From Bifidobacterium sp. WK012_4_13 (lineage in GTDB: Bacteria; Actinomycetota; Actinomycetes; Actinomycetales; Bifidobacteriaceae), in assembly GCF_041080835.1 (NCBI RefSeq), contig NZ_CP129683.1:2356001-2420000 (forward strand): a DNA stretch of 64,000 bases. Direction: 5' to 3'. Positions within the stretch are counted from its first letter, which is position 1. Each line of letters opens with the position of its first letter. Shown piece after piece: positions 20,555 through 29,269 of the stretch. A program made the position numbers and the translations under genes. Under the pieces are notes generated by a model. The model was given only the letters and a program-made list of their open reading frames with translations, was not told where the DNA came from and made no database searches.

Positions 20555-21724
20555 ATGGCGCACAATTTTGACGATTCAGCTTTGGCAACACGAGCAATCC
20601 ATGCAGGTCAGGAACCTGATGCGGCGACGGGCGCGGTCGTGCCGCCAATCTATATGACTTCCACCTTCAAGCAGGATGGCGTGGGCAAGATGCGAGGCGG
20701 ATATGATTACAGCCGTTCGGTCAACCCGACCAGAGACGTGTTCGATGCCCAGTTGGCGGCGGTCGAAGGGGCACAATACGCGGTTGCGCTGTCGTCTGGG
20801 CTTGCCGCAATTGATGTGCTGCTACGGTCGACGTTGCAGCCGGGTGATTCGATTCTGTTGGGTGATGATGTGTATGGCGGAACATACAGACTCTTGAGCA
20901 AGGTATTCGTACCGTGGGGCATTCATTTGGAAGTCGTTGACGTGACTGATCTTGACGCGGTTCGCAGCAAATTGTCTGAGCGCCATTTTGCTGTGGTATG
21001 GGTGGAGACGCCCTCGAATCCTCTGCTGCGAATCACCGACATATGGGCAACTGCATCGTTGGCACATGAGTTTGGAACGAAAATCGTCGTTGACAACACC
21101 TTTGCGTCACCGGTTTTGCAGCACCCGCTTGATGACGGTGCCGACGCCGTGGTGTATTCGACGACCAAATATATCGGCGGCCATTCCGATGTGGTTGGTG
21201 GGGCGATTCTGCTCAACGACCCACAGGTCTATGAGAAAGTCACCTTCCTGCAGAACGCTGCAGGTGCCGTGCCTTCACCATTCGATTCATGGTTGACGAC
21301 TCGCGGCTTGAAGACTTTGGATATGCGCGTCAAGCGGCACAGTGCGAACGCCTTGGCGCTTGCCCAGCATTTGGAAAATGCTCCGCAGATTGAACGCGTG
21401 CTCTACCCAGGTCTCGAATCCCATCCAGGGCACGACATAGCAGCCCGTCAGATGCATGGCGGCTTTGGGGGAGTGCTGTCGGTTCAGTTGAAGGATGGTT
21501 TGGAAGCGGCAAAGACCTTCGTCTCCCGTACCAAGGTCTTCACGCTTGCAGAATCGCTGGGAGGGGTTGAATCATTGATCGAGCATCCTGCCGCCATGAC
21601 CCACGCCTCGGTATCTGGAACGGCGCTTCAGGTTCCCGATAATCTTGTCCGACTCTCCGTGGGCATCGAATCCGTCGACGATCTCATCGAAGACATCGAC
21701 CAGGCTCTCGATCTGCGCTCCTGA
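20555..21724 (+). CDS. metB: Cystathionine gamma-synthase/gamma-lyase (Cys/Met metabolism PLP enzyme)
   Basis: This 389-residue PLP enzyme of the Cys/Met metabolism family carries the cofactor lysine in YSTTKYIGGHSDVVGG. The N-terminus FDDSALATRAIHAGQEPDAA and the later ESLGGVESLIEHPAAMTHAS are family signatures. It forms or cleaves cystathionine. It follows the cysK-like gene by 111 bases on the same strand and has a clear AAGGAAAG ribosome binding site. Synthase versus lyase activity is undecided. Confidence 0.9.
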   Translation: MAHNFDDSALATRAIHAGQEPDAATGAVVPPIYMTSTFKQDGVGKMRGGYDYSRSVNPTRDVFDAQLAAVEGAQYAVALSSGLAAIDVLLRSTLQPGDSILLGDDVYGGTYRLLSKVFVPWGIHLEVVDVTDLDAVRSKLSERHFAVVWVETPSNPLLRITDIWATASLAHEFGTKIVVDNTFASPVLQHPLDDGADAVVYSTTKYIGGHSDVVGGAILLNDPQVYEKVTFLQNAAGAVPSPFDSWLTTRGLKTLDMRVKRHSANALALAQHLENAPQIERVLYPGLESHPGHDIAARQMHGGFGGVLSVQLKDGLEAAKTFVSRTKVFTLAESLGGVESLIEHPAAMTHASVSGTALQVPDNLVRLSVGIESVDDLIEDIDQALDLRS

Positions 21725-21900
21725 CATCCTGCCCCATTCTGCCCCATCCGTCTCGGCAAGTACGGTGCGGCCTTCTCAGGCATGCCCTCTCAACTGGGCC
21801 TTCTCAGGCCTGCCATGCAATGGTCGCTGCAGTGCTTGGCTGAAACTGTTGCTTGGCGTGGGACTGGAACTTGACCTGGGTCTGACTTAGAGTGAGGTGC

Positions 21901-23871
21901 ATGGTTGATGATGGTGTTCGCGCGCAGGCTGCGCTGCATCGTTATTTCGGCTATGAATCCTTCAGAAAAGGGCAGAAGGGCGTGGTTTCGGCCATCATGG
22001 AAGGTCGCGACTCCTTGGCCGTGATGCCGACCGGAGCTGGAAAGTCAGTCTGCTATCAGATTCCATCGGTGCTGCTTCCTGGGTTGACGATCGTTATTTC
22101 GCCACTGCTTTCGCTGATGCGCGATCAGGTCGACGCCTTGGATGACGCCGGCATAGCCGCGGCGTTCCTGAATTCGACCCAGACCTTCGATGAGCAGCGT
22201 GAAGTCATGCGGGTGGCGCGAGACAGGGGATGCCACCTCCTCTATGTCGCGCCCGAACGGCTGACCGAGCCTCATTTCGTAGAGACATGCAGACATCTGG
22301 ACATATCGGTCATAGCGGTGGACGAGGCTCACTGCATATCGCAGTGGGGACAGGATTTCCGCCCTGCCTATCTTGACATCGGCTCATTCATCGCCGCACT
22401 TCCCAGACGCCCGGTCGTCGCAGCCTTCACCGCGACCGCGACCGAGAAGGTGCAGGACGACATCGTTCGAATCCTGCAGCTTAGCGATCCTCTCCTCACC
22501 GTCACAGGCTTTGACAGGCCCAATCTCTTCCTGGACGTTCAACGCATGTCCAAGTCAGAGAAAGAGGCCTGGATCCTGCGCTACGTTTCAGACCATGCAG
22601 ACGAATCGGGCATCATCTATTGCTCGACACGCAAGGAAACCAACGAGCTGACAGATCGATTGCAGTCCGAAGGCATTCGTGCTGCCCGATACCATGCCGG
22701 ACTGACCCATCAGGAACGCCGTGAATCGCAGCACGCCTTCGTCAACGATGACATCCAGGTCGTCGTGGCTACCAATGCCTTTGGCATGGGCATCGATAAG
22801 TCGAACGTTCGATATGTGATTCACCACAACATGCCTGAAAGCATCGAGGCCTATTATCAGGAAGCGGGAAGAGCCGGGCGAGACGGCGAGATGTCACGTT
22901 GCACGCTGCTGTGGAACGAGTCGGACATCGTCCTGAGAAGACGGCTGCTTCAGTCCGGTGGCGCGAACGACCATCTCACCGAGGAAGAGGAAATGCGGGT
23001 CCAGCAGACTCGCGGCAGGCTGCTTCAGGCCATGATCGGCTATTGCCGCACCGTTTCGTGCCTTCATCGCTACATTCTTGACTATTTCGGTCAGCGCCGT
23101 GCCGGATCGGTTCAGGGGGAGCGCGCGTCTGAAGAGAAGTCTTCGAGTCCGGCTTCGTCTGGGGATGAATCCACATCCATGCAATCGGAGCAGAGCGTTT
23201 CGCCACTGCCATGCGGGCGCTGTTCGAACTGCATGAGTTCGGTGAGAAGCGACGATGTCACGAAGATCGCGCTCGCGATAGGCAGGTGTGTGAGCGCCAC
23301 CAATCAGCGCTTCGGCATGACGATGATCGTGCGCATCCTGCGTGGATCACAATCCCAGCAGCTTCTGCAACTGGGGCTGGAAAGAACGCCCCTTTTCGCA
23401 GCATTGAAGGAGCAGTCCGAGGCCACGGTTCGAGATGTGCTGAACCAGATGACTATTGACGACCTGCTTGCCGTCACACCTGGCCGCATGCCCATCATCG
23501 TTTTCGGAACCGAGGCATCGAGGATGGTCGCACCCGGTTTCCACTATGAGATCAAGCATGCCGTCCGCAGAAAGAGTGCGAGGAAGACTCTTGCTCCAGG
23601 TGCTGCGATTCGTGATGAGCAGGATCGTTCCGGTGAGAATCCGATGGACGAGGATCTCTTCCAACGGCTTCGGGCGGTACGCAAGGAGATCGCCACCGAG
23701 ATCGGGAAGCCGCCATATATCGTCTTTTCCGACCGTAGCCTGCGCGACATGGTTCGTCATCGTCCGACGGACAGGGATTCCATGCTTCAGGTCAACGGTG
23801 TCGGCGAGCATAAGTGGGATAGCTACGGACAGCGTTTCGCCGATGCCATCGCTGAGTTCGAGGCGCAGTGA
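21901..23871 (+). CDS. recQ: ATP-dependent DNA helicase RecQ
   Basis: This 656-residue superfamily 2 helicase acts in recombination and repair. Motif I is MPTGAGKSVCYQIP; motif II (DEAH) with the RecQ aromatic loop is AVDEAHCISQWGQDFRPAY. Motif VI is YYQEAGRAGRDG. A zinc-binding region (Cys in SCLHRY and the pair in LPCGRCSNC), a winged-helix region and a C-terminal HRDC domain (LFQRLRAVRKEIATEIGKPP) follow. A polar Ser/Glu-rich insertion splits the zinc region. ATG 21901 is preferred to GTG 21892 because GAGG lies just before it. Confidence 0.95.
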   Translation: MVDDGVRAQAALHRYFGYESFRKGQKGVVSAIMEGRDSLAVMPTGAGKSVCYQIPSVLLPGLTIVISPLLSLMRDQVDALDDAGIAAAFLNSTQTFDEQREVMRVARDRGCHLLYVAPERLTEPHFVETCRHLDISVIAVDEAHCISQWGQDFRPAYLDIGSFIAALPRRPVVAAFTATATEKVQDDIVRILQLSDPLLTVTGFDRPNLFLDVQRMSKSEKEAWILRYVSDHADESGIIYCSTRKETNELTDRLQSEGIRAARYHAGLTHQERRESQHAFVNDDIQVVVATNAFGMGIDKSNVRYVIHHNMPESIEAYYQEAGRAGRDGEMSRCTLLWNESDIVLRRRLLQSGGANDHLTEEEEMRVQQTRGRLLQAMIGYCRTVSCLHRYILDYFGQRRAGSVQGERASEEKSSSPASSGDESTSMQSEQSVSPLPCGRCSNCMSSVRSDDVTKIALAIGRCVSATNQRFGMTMIVRILRGSQSQQLLQLGLERTPLFAALKEQSEATVRDVLNQMTIDDLLAVTPGRMPIIVFGTEASRMVAPGFHYEIKHAVRRKSARKTLAPGAAIRDEQDRSGENPMDEDLFQRLRAVRKEIATEIGKPPYIVFSDRSLRDMVRHRPTDRDSMLQVNGVGEHKWDSYGQRFADAIAEFEAQ

Positions 23872-23970
23872 CATTTCTCGCAGAGCGTCGTATGCGGCCT
23901 CGCTCCCATGCGCTGTCGAAGCCCGCGTTAAGATTTCATAGAGTAATCCATGTTGTAGAAAGGGAGCATC

Positions 23971-24453
23971 ATGAGTGACAAGCCCGTTGTTGAAAGTTTC
24001 CAACTCGACCATACCAAGGTGAAGGCGCCGTATGTCCGTCTCATCGATGAGGAGCAGGGACCCAATGGCGATGTGATCTCGAATTACGACCTGCGTCTTG
24101 TGCAGCCTAACGAGAATGCCATTCCGACCGCAGGACTGCACACGATCGAGCATACGATCGCCGTGCTGCTGCGCGAACGCATTCCGGGCTACATCGACTG
24201 CTCGCCGTTCGGCTGCCGTACTGGCTTCCACCTGCTGACATGGGGGCGTCACAGCACCGAGGACGTCGCCAAGGCACTCAAGGAATCGCTGTCCTTCATT
24301 GCTGACGAAGCCACCTGGGACGACGTTCCTGGAACCGAAATCACCAGCTGCGGCAACTATCGCGACCATAGCCTCTTCTCTGCGAAGCAGTGGTCAAGGG
24401 ACATCGTGGACGCTGGAATCAGCTCCGACCCATATGTTCGCAAGGTAGTCTGA
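23971..24453 (+). CDS. luxS: S-ribosylhomocysteine lyase (AI-2 synthase)
   Basis: LuxS cleaves S-ribosylhomocysteine to homocysteine and the AI-2 precursor DPD, in the activated methyl cycle. The 160-residue protein has the metal ligands His57 and His61 in HTIEH and Cys127 in [10 protein letters not shown]. The catalytic Cys82 is in FGCRTGF. Product homocysteine can feed the cysK/metB-encoded sulfur enzymes about 2-4 kb upstream. Confidence 0.97.
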   Translation: MSDKPVVESFQLDHTKVKAPYVRLIDEEQGPNGDVISNYDLRLVQPNENAIPTAGLHTIEHTIAVLLRERIPGYIDCSPFGCRTGFHLLTWGRHSTEDVAKALKESLSFIADEATWDDVPGTEITSCGNYRDHSLFSAKQWSRDIVDAGISSDPYVRKVV

Positions 24454-24488
24454 TTTTCTCTCGATACGATTTCTAGGAGTTCCATATC

Positions 24489-25025
24489 GTGCAGCAAGAA
24501 GCGCCAAGCAACCGTCATGTTCGTCATGCAACGAGGGCTGATTACGATTCGATTCTGAAGATATATGCCCATGCGCGTGATGTGATGAAGCGCAATGGGA
24601 ATCCTTCTCAATGGGGTGACATATATCCGCTGGCGAGTGATGTGCTGCACGATATCGAGCTCAATCGTTCGATGCTTCTGGTTGACGATGATTCTCAGAA
24701 CGGGGTCGAGCGGCTCCTGGGCGTGTTCGCCATATGCAAGGGATCCGATCCGACGTATGCGAGCATCGATGGCGCCTGGCTGGATGACGATCCATACGTT
24801 GCCTTTCATCGGGTGGCATCCTCAGGGTTGGCGAGGCATACGGCCCATGACATGATCGACTGGGCCGTTCGTCACTATCGCAACGTTCGGGCGGATACGC
24901 ACGAGAACAACCTTGCGATGCAGCACATCTTCGAGTCCTCAGGGTTCGCACGTTGCGGAATCATCACCCTGCCGCCACGGGAGATAGGAATCCGTGAAAG
25001 AATCGCGTTTCAAAGGCATATCTGA
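24489..25025 (+). CDS. GNAT-family N-acetyltransferase
   Basis: This 178-residue acetyltransferase of the GNAT fold begins RHATRADYDSILKIYAHARDVM and ends RADTHENNLAMQHIFESSGFARCGII, the typical acetyl-CoA-binding and C-terminal strand region. It starts at GTG 24489 behind TAGGAG. It follows luxS by 35 bases on the same strand and may be cotranscribed. The acceptor substrate is unknown. Confidence 0.85.
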   Translation: MQQEAPSNRHVRHATRADYDSILKIYAHARDVMKRNGNPSQWGDIYPLASDVLHDIELNRSMLLVDDDSQNGVERLLGVFAICKGSDPTYASIDGAWLDDDPYVAFHRVASSGLARHTAHDMIDWAVRHYRNVRADTHENNLAMQHIFESSGFARCGIITLPPREIGIRERIAFQRHI

Positions 25026-25075
25026 AGGAATGTCTGATTGAATTCGCGCGGCAAGGTGGCCGATTCGGGCGTGCA

Positions 25076-25185
25076 TTCAAGTTTTTGGCACTTGCCCAAG
25101 TAGAAACGCCGGTTTGGGGCTTTATGCCGGTCGACGATTCAACGATTTCACGGCTTTCTACTTGGGCAAGTGCCAAAAACTTGAA
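25076..25185. repeat. Long intergenic palindrome B
   Basis: The arms are 31 bp and perfectly complementary (25076-25106 and 25155-25185), with a 48-base loop. It contains the family motif CAAGTTTTTGGCACTTG and lies between the GNAT gene and alr. Confidence 0.9.
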
Positions 25186-25241
25186 AACTCGTCGCGCGTG
25201 GCAGATATTCCGTCACAGATTCGTCTCAATATGGGGTCACA

Positions 25242-26609
25242 ATGGTTGCCATGACACTGAGTGCATCCCCGGAATGGGATTTTTCGTCGAAATCAGGCAA
25301 GTCGAACTACGATGCAGCCCGCCGTGGCTATCCGGCGCAGGCCATAGTCGATCTGGCCGCATTGAAAGGTAATATGCAGCACATCGTAGAGGTGTGCGGA
25401 GGTGCGAAATCCTCCACGGCCGTCATGGGCGTCGTCAAGGCGGATGCATATGGCCACGGTCTGATTCCAGCGGCGCTCGCCGCACTCGCAGGCGGCGCGA
25501 CCTGGCTCGGCACAGCCCAGCCGCGAGAGGCTCTGCTGCTGCGAAAGGCGGGTATCGGTCCGGACCGTTGCCATGTGCTGACGTGGATGTACAGCGGTAT
25601 CGAGGCGCCATTCGAGGAGCTGATCGCCAACGACATCGACATATCCGTCGGCTCGCTGGCGGGCATCGATGCGCTCGCCAAGGCCGCACGAACGGTCGGT
25701 ACGCCTGCCCGCGTCCATGTCAAGGTCGATACCGGTTTCGGACGCAACGGCTTCACCCCGCAGATCTTCGACCAGGCCCTTGCGCTGCTGAAGCGGTATT
25801 CGAGCGAAGGATGTCTGCACGTGGTCGCCCAGTGGAGCCATCTTGCCGTCGCCGACATGCCGAAGGTCCCCGCATTCGTCGCGTCCACCGAAGCTCAGAT
25901 CGACACCTTCAATGACTTCACCAGACGCATGGAACGGGCAGGACTGGCACCGGAGATTCGCCATCTCGCCAACACCGCAGCAACCCTGAGCCGACCAGAA
26001 ATCCACTTCGAACTCGTGCGCCCGGGCATCGCGCTCTATGGCTATGAGCCGGATCCCTCAATGGGAACGCCGAAGGACTTTGGCCTCAAGCCGGCCATGA
26101 CGTTGCAGGCTCAGCTTTCAACCGTCAAGGACTTGGAAGAGGGACACAGCATTTCTTATGGCAAGACATACCTGACCGAATCGGAAACCAGTTCTGCGAT
26201 TCTGCCTATTGGATACGCTGATGGAGTGCATCGCTCAGCCTCGGGATTCGATCGGGAAGGCTCCATGCACGCCACTCATCTCGGCGGACCGGTGTGCATC
26301 ATGACCAACGACGGGCCAAAGATCGTGCGTGTTTCAGGCCGTGTGTGCATGGACCAGTGCGTCTTGGATTTGCGCGGGAAAGCCGCTGACCTGAACGTTC
26401 ATGAAGGCGATACCGTCACCGTTTTTGGACCTGGAAGGGGTGTGCGCTTCAATGAGCCCACGGCAGACGACTGGGCGCAGTCGGCGGATACCATCAGCTA
26501 CGAGATCTTCACATGCCTGAGAAGTCGAATTCCTCGACTATATCTCCATGCGAACGACTCGCTGCCTGCCGATGACATCGCGAAACTGGACCCGAATTCA
26601 CTACTCTAG
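25242..26609 (+). CDS. alr: Alanine racemase
   Basis: Alr makes D-alanine for peptidoglycan. The 455-residue protein has the PLP lysine (about residue 66) in the canonical motif MGVVKADAYGHG. The catalytic tyrosine region is ISYGKTYLTES and the C-terminal RVSGRVCMDQCVLDL is typical. It is longer than the usual 370-390 residues, with about 25 extra N-terminal residues and a polar C-terminal tail. An alternative in-frame ATG three codons later is possible. Confidence 0.95.
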   Translation: MVAMTLSASPEWDFSSKSGKSNYDAARRGYPAQAIVDLAALKGNMQHIVEVCGGAKSSTAVMGVVKADAYGHGLIPAALAALAGGATWLGTAQPREALLLRKAGIGPDRCHVLTWMYSGIEAPFEELIANDIDISVGSLAGIDALAKAARTVGTPARVHVKVDTGFGRNGFTPQIFDQALALLKRYSSEGCLHVVAQWSHLAVADMPKVPAFVASTEAQIDTFNDFTRRMERAGLAPEIRHLANTAATLSRPEIHFELVRPGIALYGYEPDPSMGTPKDFGLKPAMTLQAQLSTVKDLEEGHSISYGKTYLTESETSSAILPIGYADGVHRSASGFDREGSMHATHLGGPVCIMTNDGPKIVRVSGRVCMDQCVLDLRGKAADLNVHEGDTVTVFGPGRGVRFNEPTADDWAQSADTISYEIFTCLRSRIPRLYLHANDSLPADDIAKLDPNSLL

Positions 26610-26690
26610 TACGAGACAACTGCATCCTTCGGCAGAACTCTTGTAGCTGAATCCCACGCCATTCATCGGGGTTTGTGGTGATATAGAGCC

Positions 26691-27149
26691 ATGACACAAT
26701 ATAAAGGTAATGAACCGAAAAGCATTGCATACACCGCCGTTGCAGATGTGACGGGTGGCCGGAATGGAAGAGGAGTCAGCACAGAGCCTGATCTGGATCT
26801 GAAGCTCGACACCCCTGTCGCGATGGGTGGCAAGGGCGAGGGAACCAATCCCGAGCAGCTCTTCGCCATCGGCTGGGGAGCCTGCTTCCAGGGCGCCCTT
26901 GGCCTTGCAGGCAAGGAGATGCGCATCGCGGGAAGCAAGCTGGCACAGTGCAAGCTGCGCTCGCACGTATCCATCGGCGATGAAGGCGAGTCCTTCGGCA
27001 TCAAGGCAAAGATGGAAGTCTATCTGCCTGGCATCGACAGGGAGACCGCCGAGAAGCTCGTGGATCGCACGCAGCAGCTGTGCCCATATTCCAAGGCAAC
27101 CGCTGGAAACGTCCCAACCGAGATCGTGGTTGTGGACTCGCTTGACTAA
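26691..27149 (+). CDS. OsmC/Ohr-family organic hydroperoxide reductase
   Basis: This 152-residue thiol peroxidase of the Ohr subgroup has a peroxidatic Cys at about residue 65 (GWGACFQGALG) and the resolving Cys in LCPYSKAT. GGKGEGTNPEQLFAIGW is the Ohr signature. It reduces organic hydroperoxides with thiol cofactors in the cytoplasm. It stands alone downstream of alr, followed by a terminator-like hairpin. Confidence 0.9.
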   Translation: MTQYKGNEPKSIAYTAVADVTGGRNGRGVSTEPDLDLKLDTPVAMGGKGEGTNPEQLFAIGWGACFQGALGLAGKEMRIAGSKLAQCKLRSHVSIGDEGESFGIKAKMEVYLPGIDRETAEKLVDRTQQLCPYSKATAGNVPTEIVVVDSLD

Positions 27150-27179
27150 TCGGTGACAGCAATTGTGACCGTATCTGAG

Positions 27180-27235
27180 ACAAAGGTTGGGGACCCTGTA
27201 AACTTGTGATTCCACGAGTTTATGGGGTCTTTGTC
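27180..27235 (+). terminator. Terminator-like hairpin after the Ohr gene
   Basis: A stem of 17 bp with two or three mismatches or G-U pairs (27192-27208 and 27213-27229) has a short loop and ends in TCTTTGTCATT. It starts about 30 bases after the Ohr stop codon. Confidence 0.6.
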
Positions 27236-27260
27236 ATTCCGTTCCAAGTGTTCGATGGCA

Positions 27261-27365
27261 TGAATGCACTCTGTTGAATGCACTCAGTTGAATGCACTCT
27301 GTTGAACGCGATTGGATGGATATGAAGTGACGAGTACGACGTGATAAGTGCGACGTGATAAGTGC
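27261..27365. repeat. Two 14-bp tandem repeat blocks before dgt
   Basis: Block 1 (27261-27302) is TGAATGCACTCTGT three times, the middle copy with one change. Block 2 (27338-27365) is GACGTGATAAGTGC twice, exact. The units are unrelated but equal in length. They lie between the Ohr-gene hairpin and the dgt start, in a region otherwise without genes. Confidence 0.85.
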
Positions 27366-27452
27366 AGAAGTTCCCATTAGCCAGCATCGCGTAGTATTTC
27401 CTGTAGATATGGTGTCAGGTCGTGGGCGCATATAACTATGTCGGGAGTGGCG

Positions 27453-28760
27453 ATGCATGAGAACGCGAGTATTCAGGCACATACGTCGGGTGAAGACGTT
27501 CTGATCGCCGAAGGCTATGTCGCCCATGATGAGGAACGATGGGCTCCAGAGCCTCCGAAATCTCGGAGCAGAACGGCGTTCGAAAGAGATCGCGCCCGTC
27601 TCGTGCATTCATCGGCTCTCCGCAGACTCGGTGCGAAGACGCAGATTCTGGTTGCCGGAACCGACGACTTTGCACGAACACGACTCACGCACACCTTGGA
27701 AGTCGCGCAGATCGGCAGACAGATTGGCGGACTGCTGGGCTGCGATCCGGATGTCGTTGACTGCGCCTGCCTGGCTCATGATTTGGGACATCCTCCATTC
27801 GGTCATAATGGAGAGCACGCCCTTGCCGAAGTCGCTGAGTCCATCGGTGGGTTTGAAGGCAACGCACAGACGCTGAGGCTGCTGACACGCCTCGAACCGA
27901 AGATATTCCATCCAGATGGGCGCAGCGCGGGCGTGAACCTCACACGCGCCGCATTGGATGCGACGGTCAAGTATCCTTGGACTCTGGCCGAGGCCGCCCA
28001 ACATCCGAAGGGGGAGCGTAGCAAGAAATTCTGCGTATACCCCGACGATGTGGACGTGTTCCGCTGGCTGAAGCAGGGCGCGCCAGTCAATGCACGCCCG
28101 ATGGAATGTCAGGTCATGGATCTTGCCGACGACATTGCATACAGCGTCCATGATGTCGAGGATGCGATTGTGTCCGGCTATTTCAATCCTGTCAGTCTCG
28201 CAGATTCCAGGACAGTCGACAGCATCGTGACGATGACCCGAGAATGGTATGGACAGCAATGGAATCCCGACCAACTGGTAGAGGCTTTCACGCGATTGCG
28301 GTCTGAACGGCTCTTCCCGGCACATTTCAACGGTTCGAGGCAATCTCTGGCACAGTTGAAGAACATAACCAGCGCTCTCATAGGTCGCTTCTCCGGCTCG
28401 GTTGAGAATGCGACACGTGAACGCTTCGGCTACTCGAATCTGACCCGCTACTCCGCCTCTGTGGTCGTTCCTGATGAAACGGCATATGAAATCGTCGCTT
28501 TGAAAGGCATCTCCGTCTACTTTGTGATGGCACCTCGCGAGCACGAGCCATTCCATGCCGAGCAGCTTCGCATCGTGACCGATCTGGTCGATGTGATGAT
28601 GCGTGATTCGCCGCGCCCATCGGAAGCCCTGGAAGCGGTGTTCCTCGAGGATTGGAACGAGGCCACGAACGACGACGAACGCCTCCGCGTCGCCATCGAC
28701 CAGGTCGCCAGCCTTACGGACGGCTCGGCACTGGCCCTGCATTCGATTCTGTGCGATTGA
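27453..28760 (+). CDS. dgt: Deoxyguanosinetriphosphate triphosphohydrolase-like protein
   Basis: This 435-residue HD-domain dNTP triphosphohydrolase releases tripolyphosphate from dGTP or other dNTPs. Metal-binding His and HD residues are in TRLTHTLEVAQIG and CLAHDLGHPPFGHNGE, with a distal Asp in MDLADDIAYSVHDVEDA. The ATG at 27453 is preferred over 27438 because GGGAG sits about 7 bases before it. In actinobacteria this gene often precedes dnaG; here dnaG lies 22 kb away. Confidence 0.93.
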   Translation: MHENASIQAHTSGEDVLIAEGYVAHDEERWAPEPPKSRSRTAFERDRARLVHSSALRRLGAKTQILVAGTDDFARTRLTHTLEVAQIGRQIGGLLGCDPDVVDCACLAHDLGHPPFGHNGEHALAEVAESIGGFEGNAQTLRLLTRLEPKIFHPDGRSAGVNLTRAALDATVKYPWTLAEAAQHPKGERSKKFCVYPDDVDVFRWLKQGAPVNARPMECQVMDLADDIAYSVHDVEDAIVSGYFNPVSLADSRTVDSIVTMTREWYGQQWNPDQLVEAFTRLRSERLFPAHFNGSRQSLAQLKNITSALIGRFSGSVENATRERFGYSNLTRYSASVVVPDETAYEIVALKGISVYFVMAPREHEPFHAEQLRIVTDLVDVMMRDSPRPSEALEAVFLEDWNEATNDDERLRVAIDQVASLTDGSALALHSILCD

Positions 28761-28846
28761 GACACCGCTCTGCTTGAAGTTCGGGTCTGAAGGAATGACG
28801 CGCGGAACTTTCATGGATTTTCCGCCCAATCTGTCGGAATTTCATC

Positions 28847-28968
28847 CGAGTTTGCAAGTTTTTGGCACTTGTCCAAGTAGAAACGCTTGATATGCCCGTG
28901 ACGGCGGTCGGTCTGATGCCGTTTTCGCGTGTTTGTACTTTGGCGAGTGCCAAAAACTTGCAAACTCG
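28847..28968. repeat. Long intergenic palindrome C
   Basis: The arms are 38 bp (28847-28884 and 28931-28968) with four differences, two of which would be G-U pairs in RNA. They carry the family motif GCAAGTTTTTGGCACTTG. It lies between dgt and the surface-protein leader. Confidence 0.88.
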
Positions 28969-29205
28969 CTCTGAGCTTTCCATTTTGGCGCTGTTTCTGA
29001 CATGGAACTCTTCTTCTGAGGTGGTGCTCTGCGAGGCGATTCTGCCGATGGAATACATTATGTATAATGTTGTACATTTGGTATTGATATAAATCTGTTG
29101 TCATGAGTCGGCCTTCGTAAGTTGGCTGTCATGCGTTTGGGATGTCCGGTCGCATGGCACTTGTGGTTTTGTCGGATAGAGCTTGCCGGTTTCCTTCCAT
29201 TTCGC

Positions 29206-29216
29206 GGGGGGGGGGG
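29206..29216 (+). promoter_or_regulatory. Eleven-G homopolymer, candidate phase-variation tract
   Basis: Eleven consecutive G lie 53 bases before the chosen start codon of the surface-protein gene. Homopolymers of this length slip during replication. Depending on which start is used, the tract is in the untranslated leader or inside the N-terminal coding sequence. Confidence 0.65.
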
Positions 29217-29269
29217 CGTTTTGCCTCTCTTGTCTTGTGTGGTGGTGGGTGTGGGTCAGGGGTGTGTGT

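Larger units (their letters stand above)
28761..29269 (+). other. 509-bp intergenic leader region of the giant surface protein
   Basis: It holds palindrome C (28847-28968), a possible -10 TATAAT (29063-29068) in a very AT-rich stretch, and an 11-G tract (29206-29216). Short overlapping reading frames from about 29131 and 29142 pass through the G tract into the start of the next gene. Confidence 0.7.

Noticed and set aside
25076..25185. Palindromes A-H as ordinary rho-independent terminators
   Set aside because: They have no U tracts after the stems, most have loops of about 40-80 bases, and the loop core is conserved. Termination remains possible for A and H between convergent genes.
27609..28829. 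406-codon minus-strand frame antisense to dgt
   Set aside because: dgt has clear HD motifs on the plus strand; the antisense frame is a codon-bias artefact.
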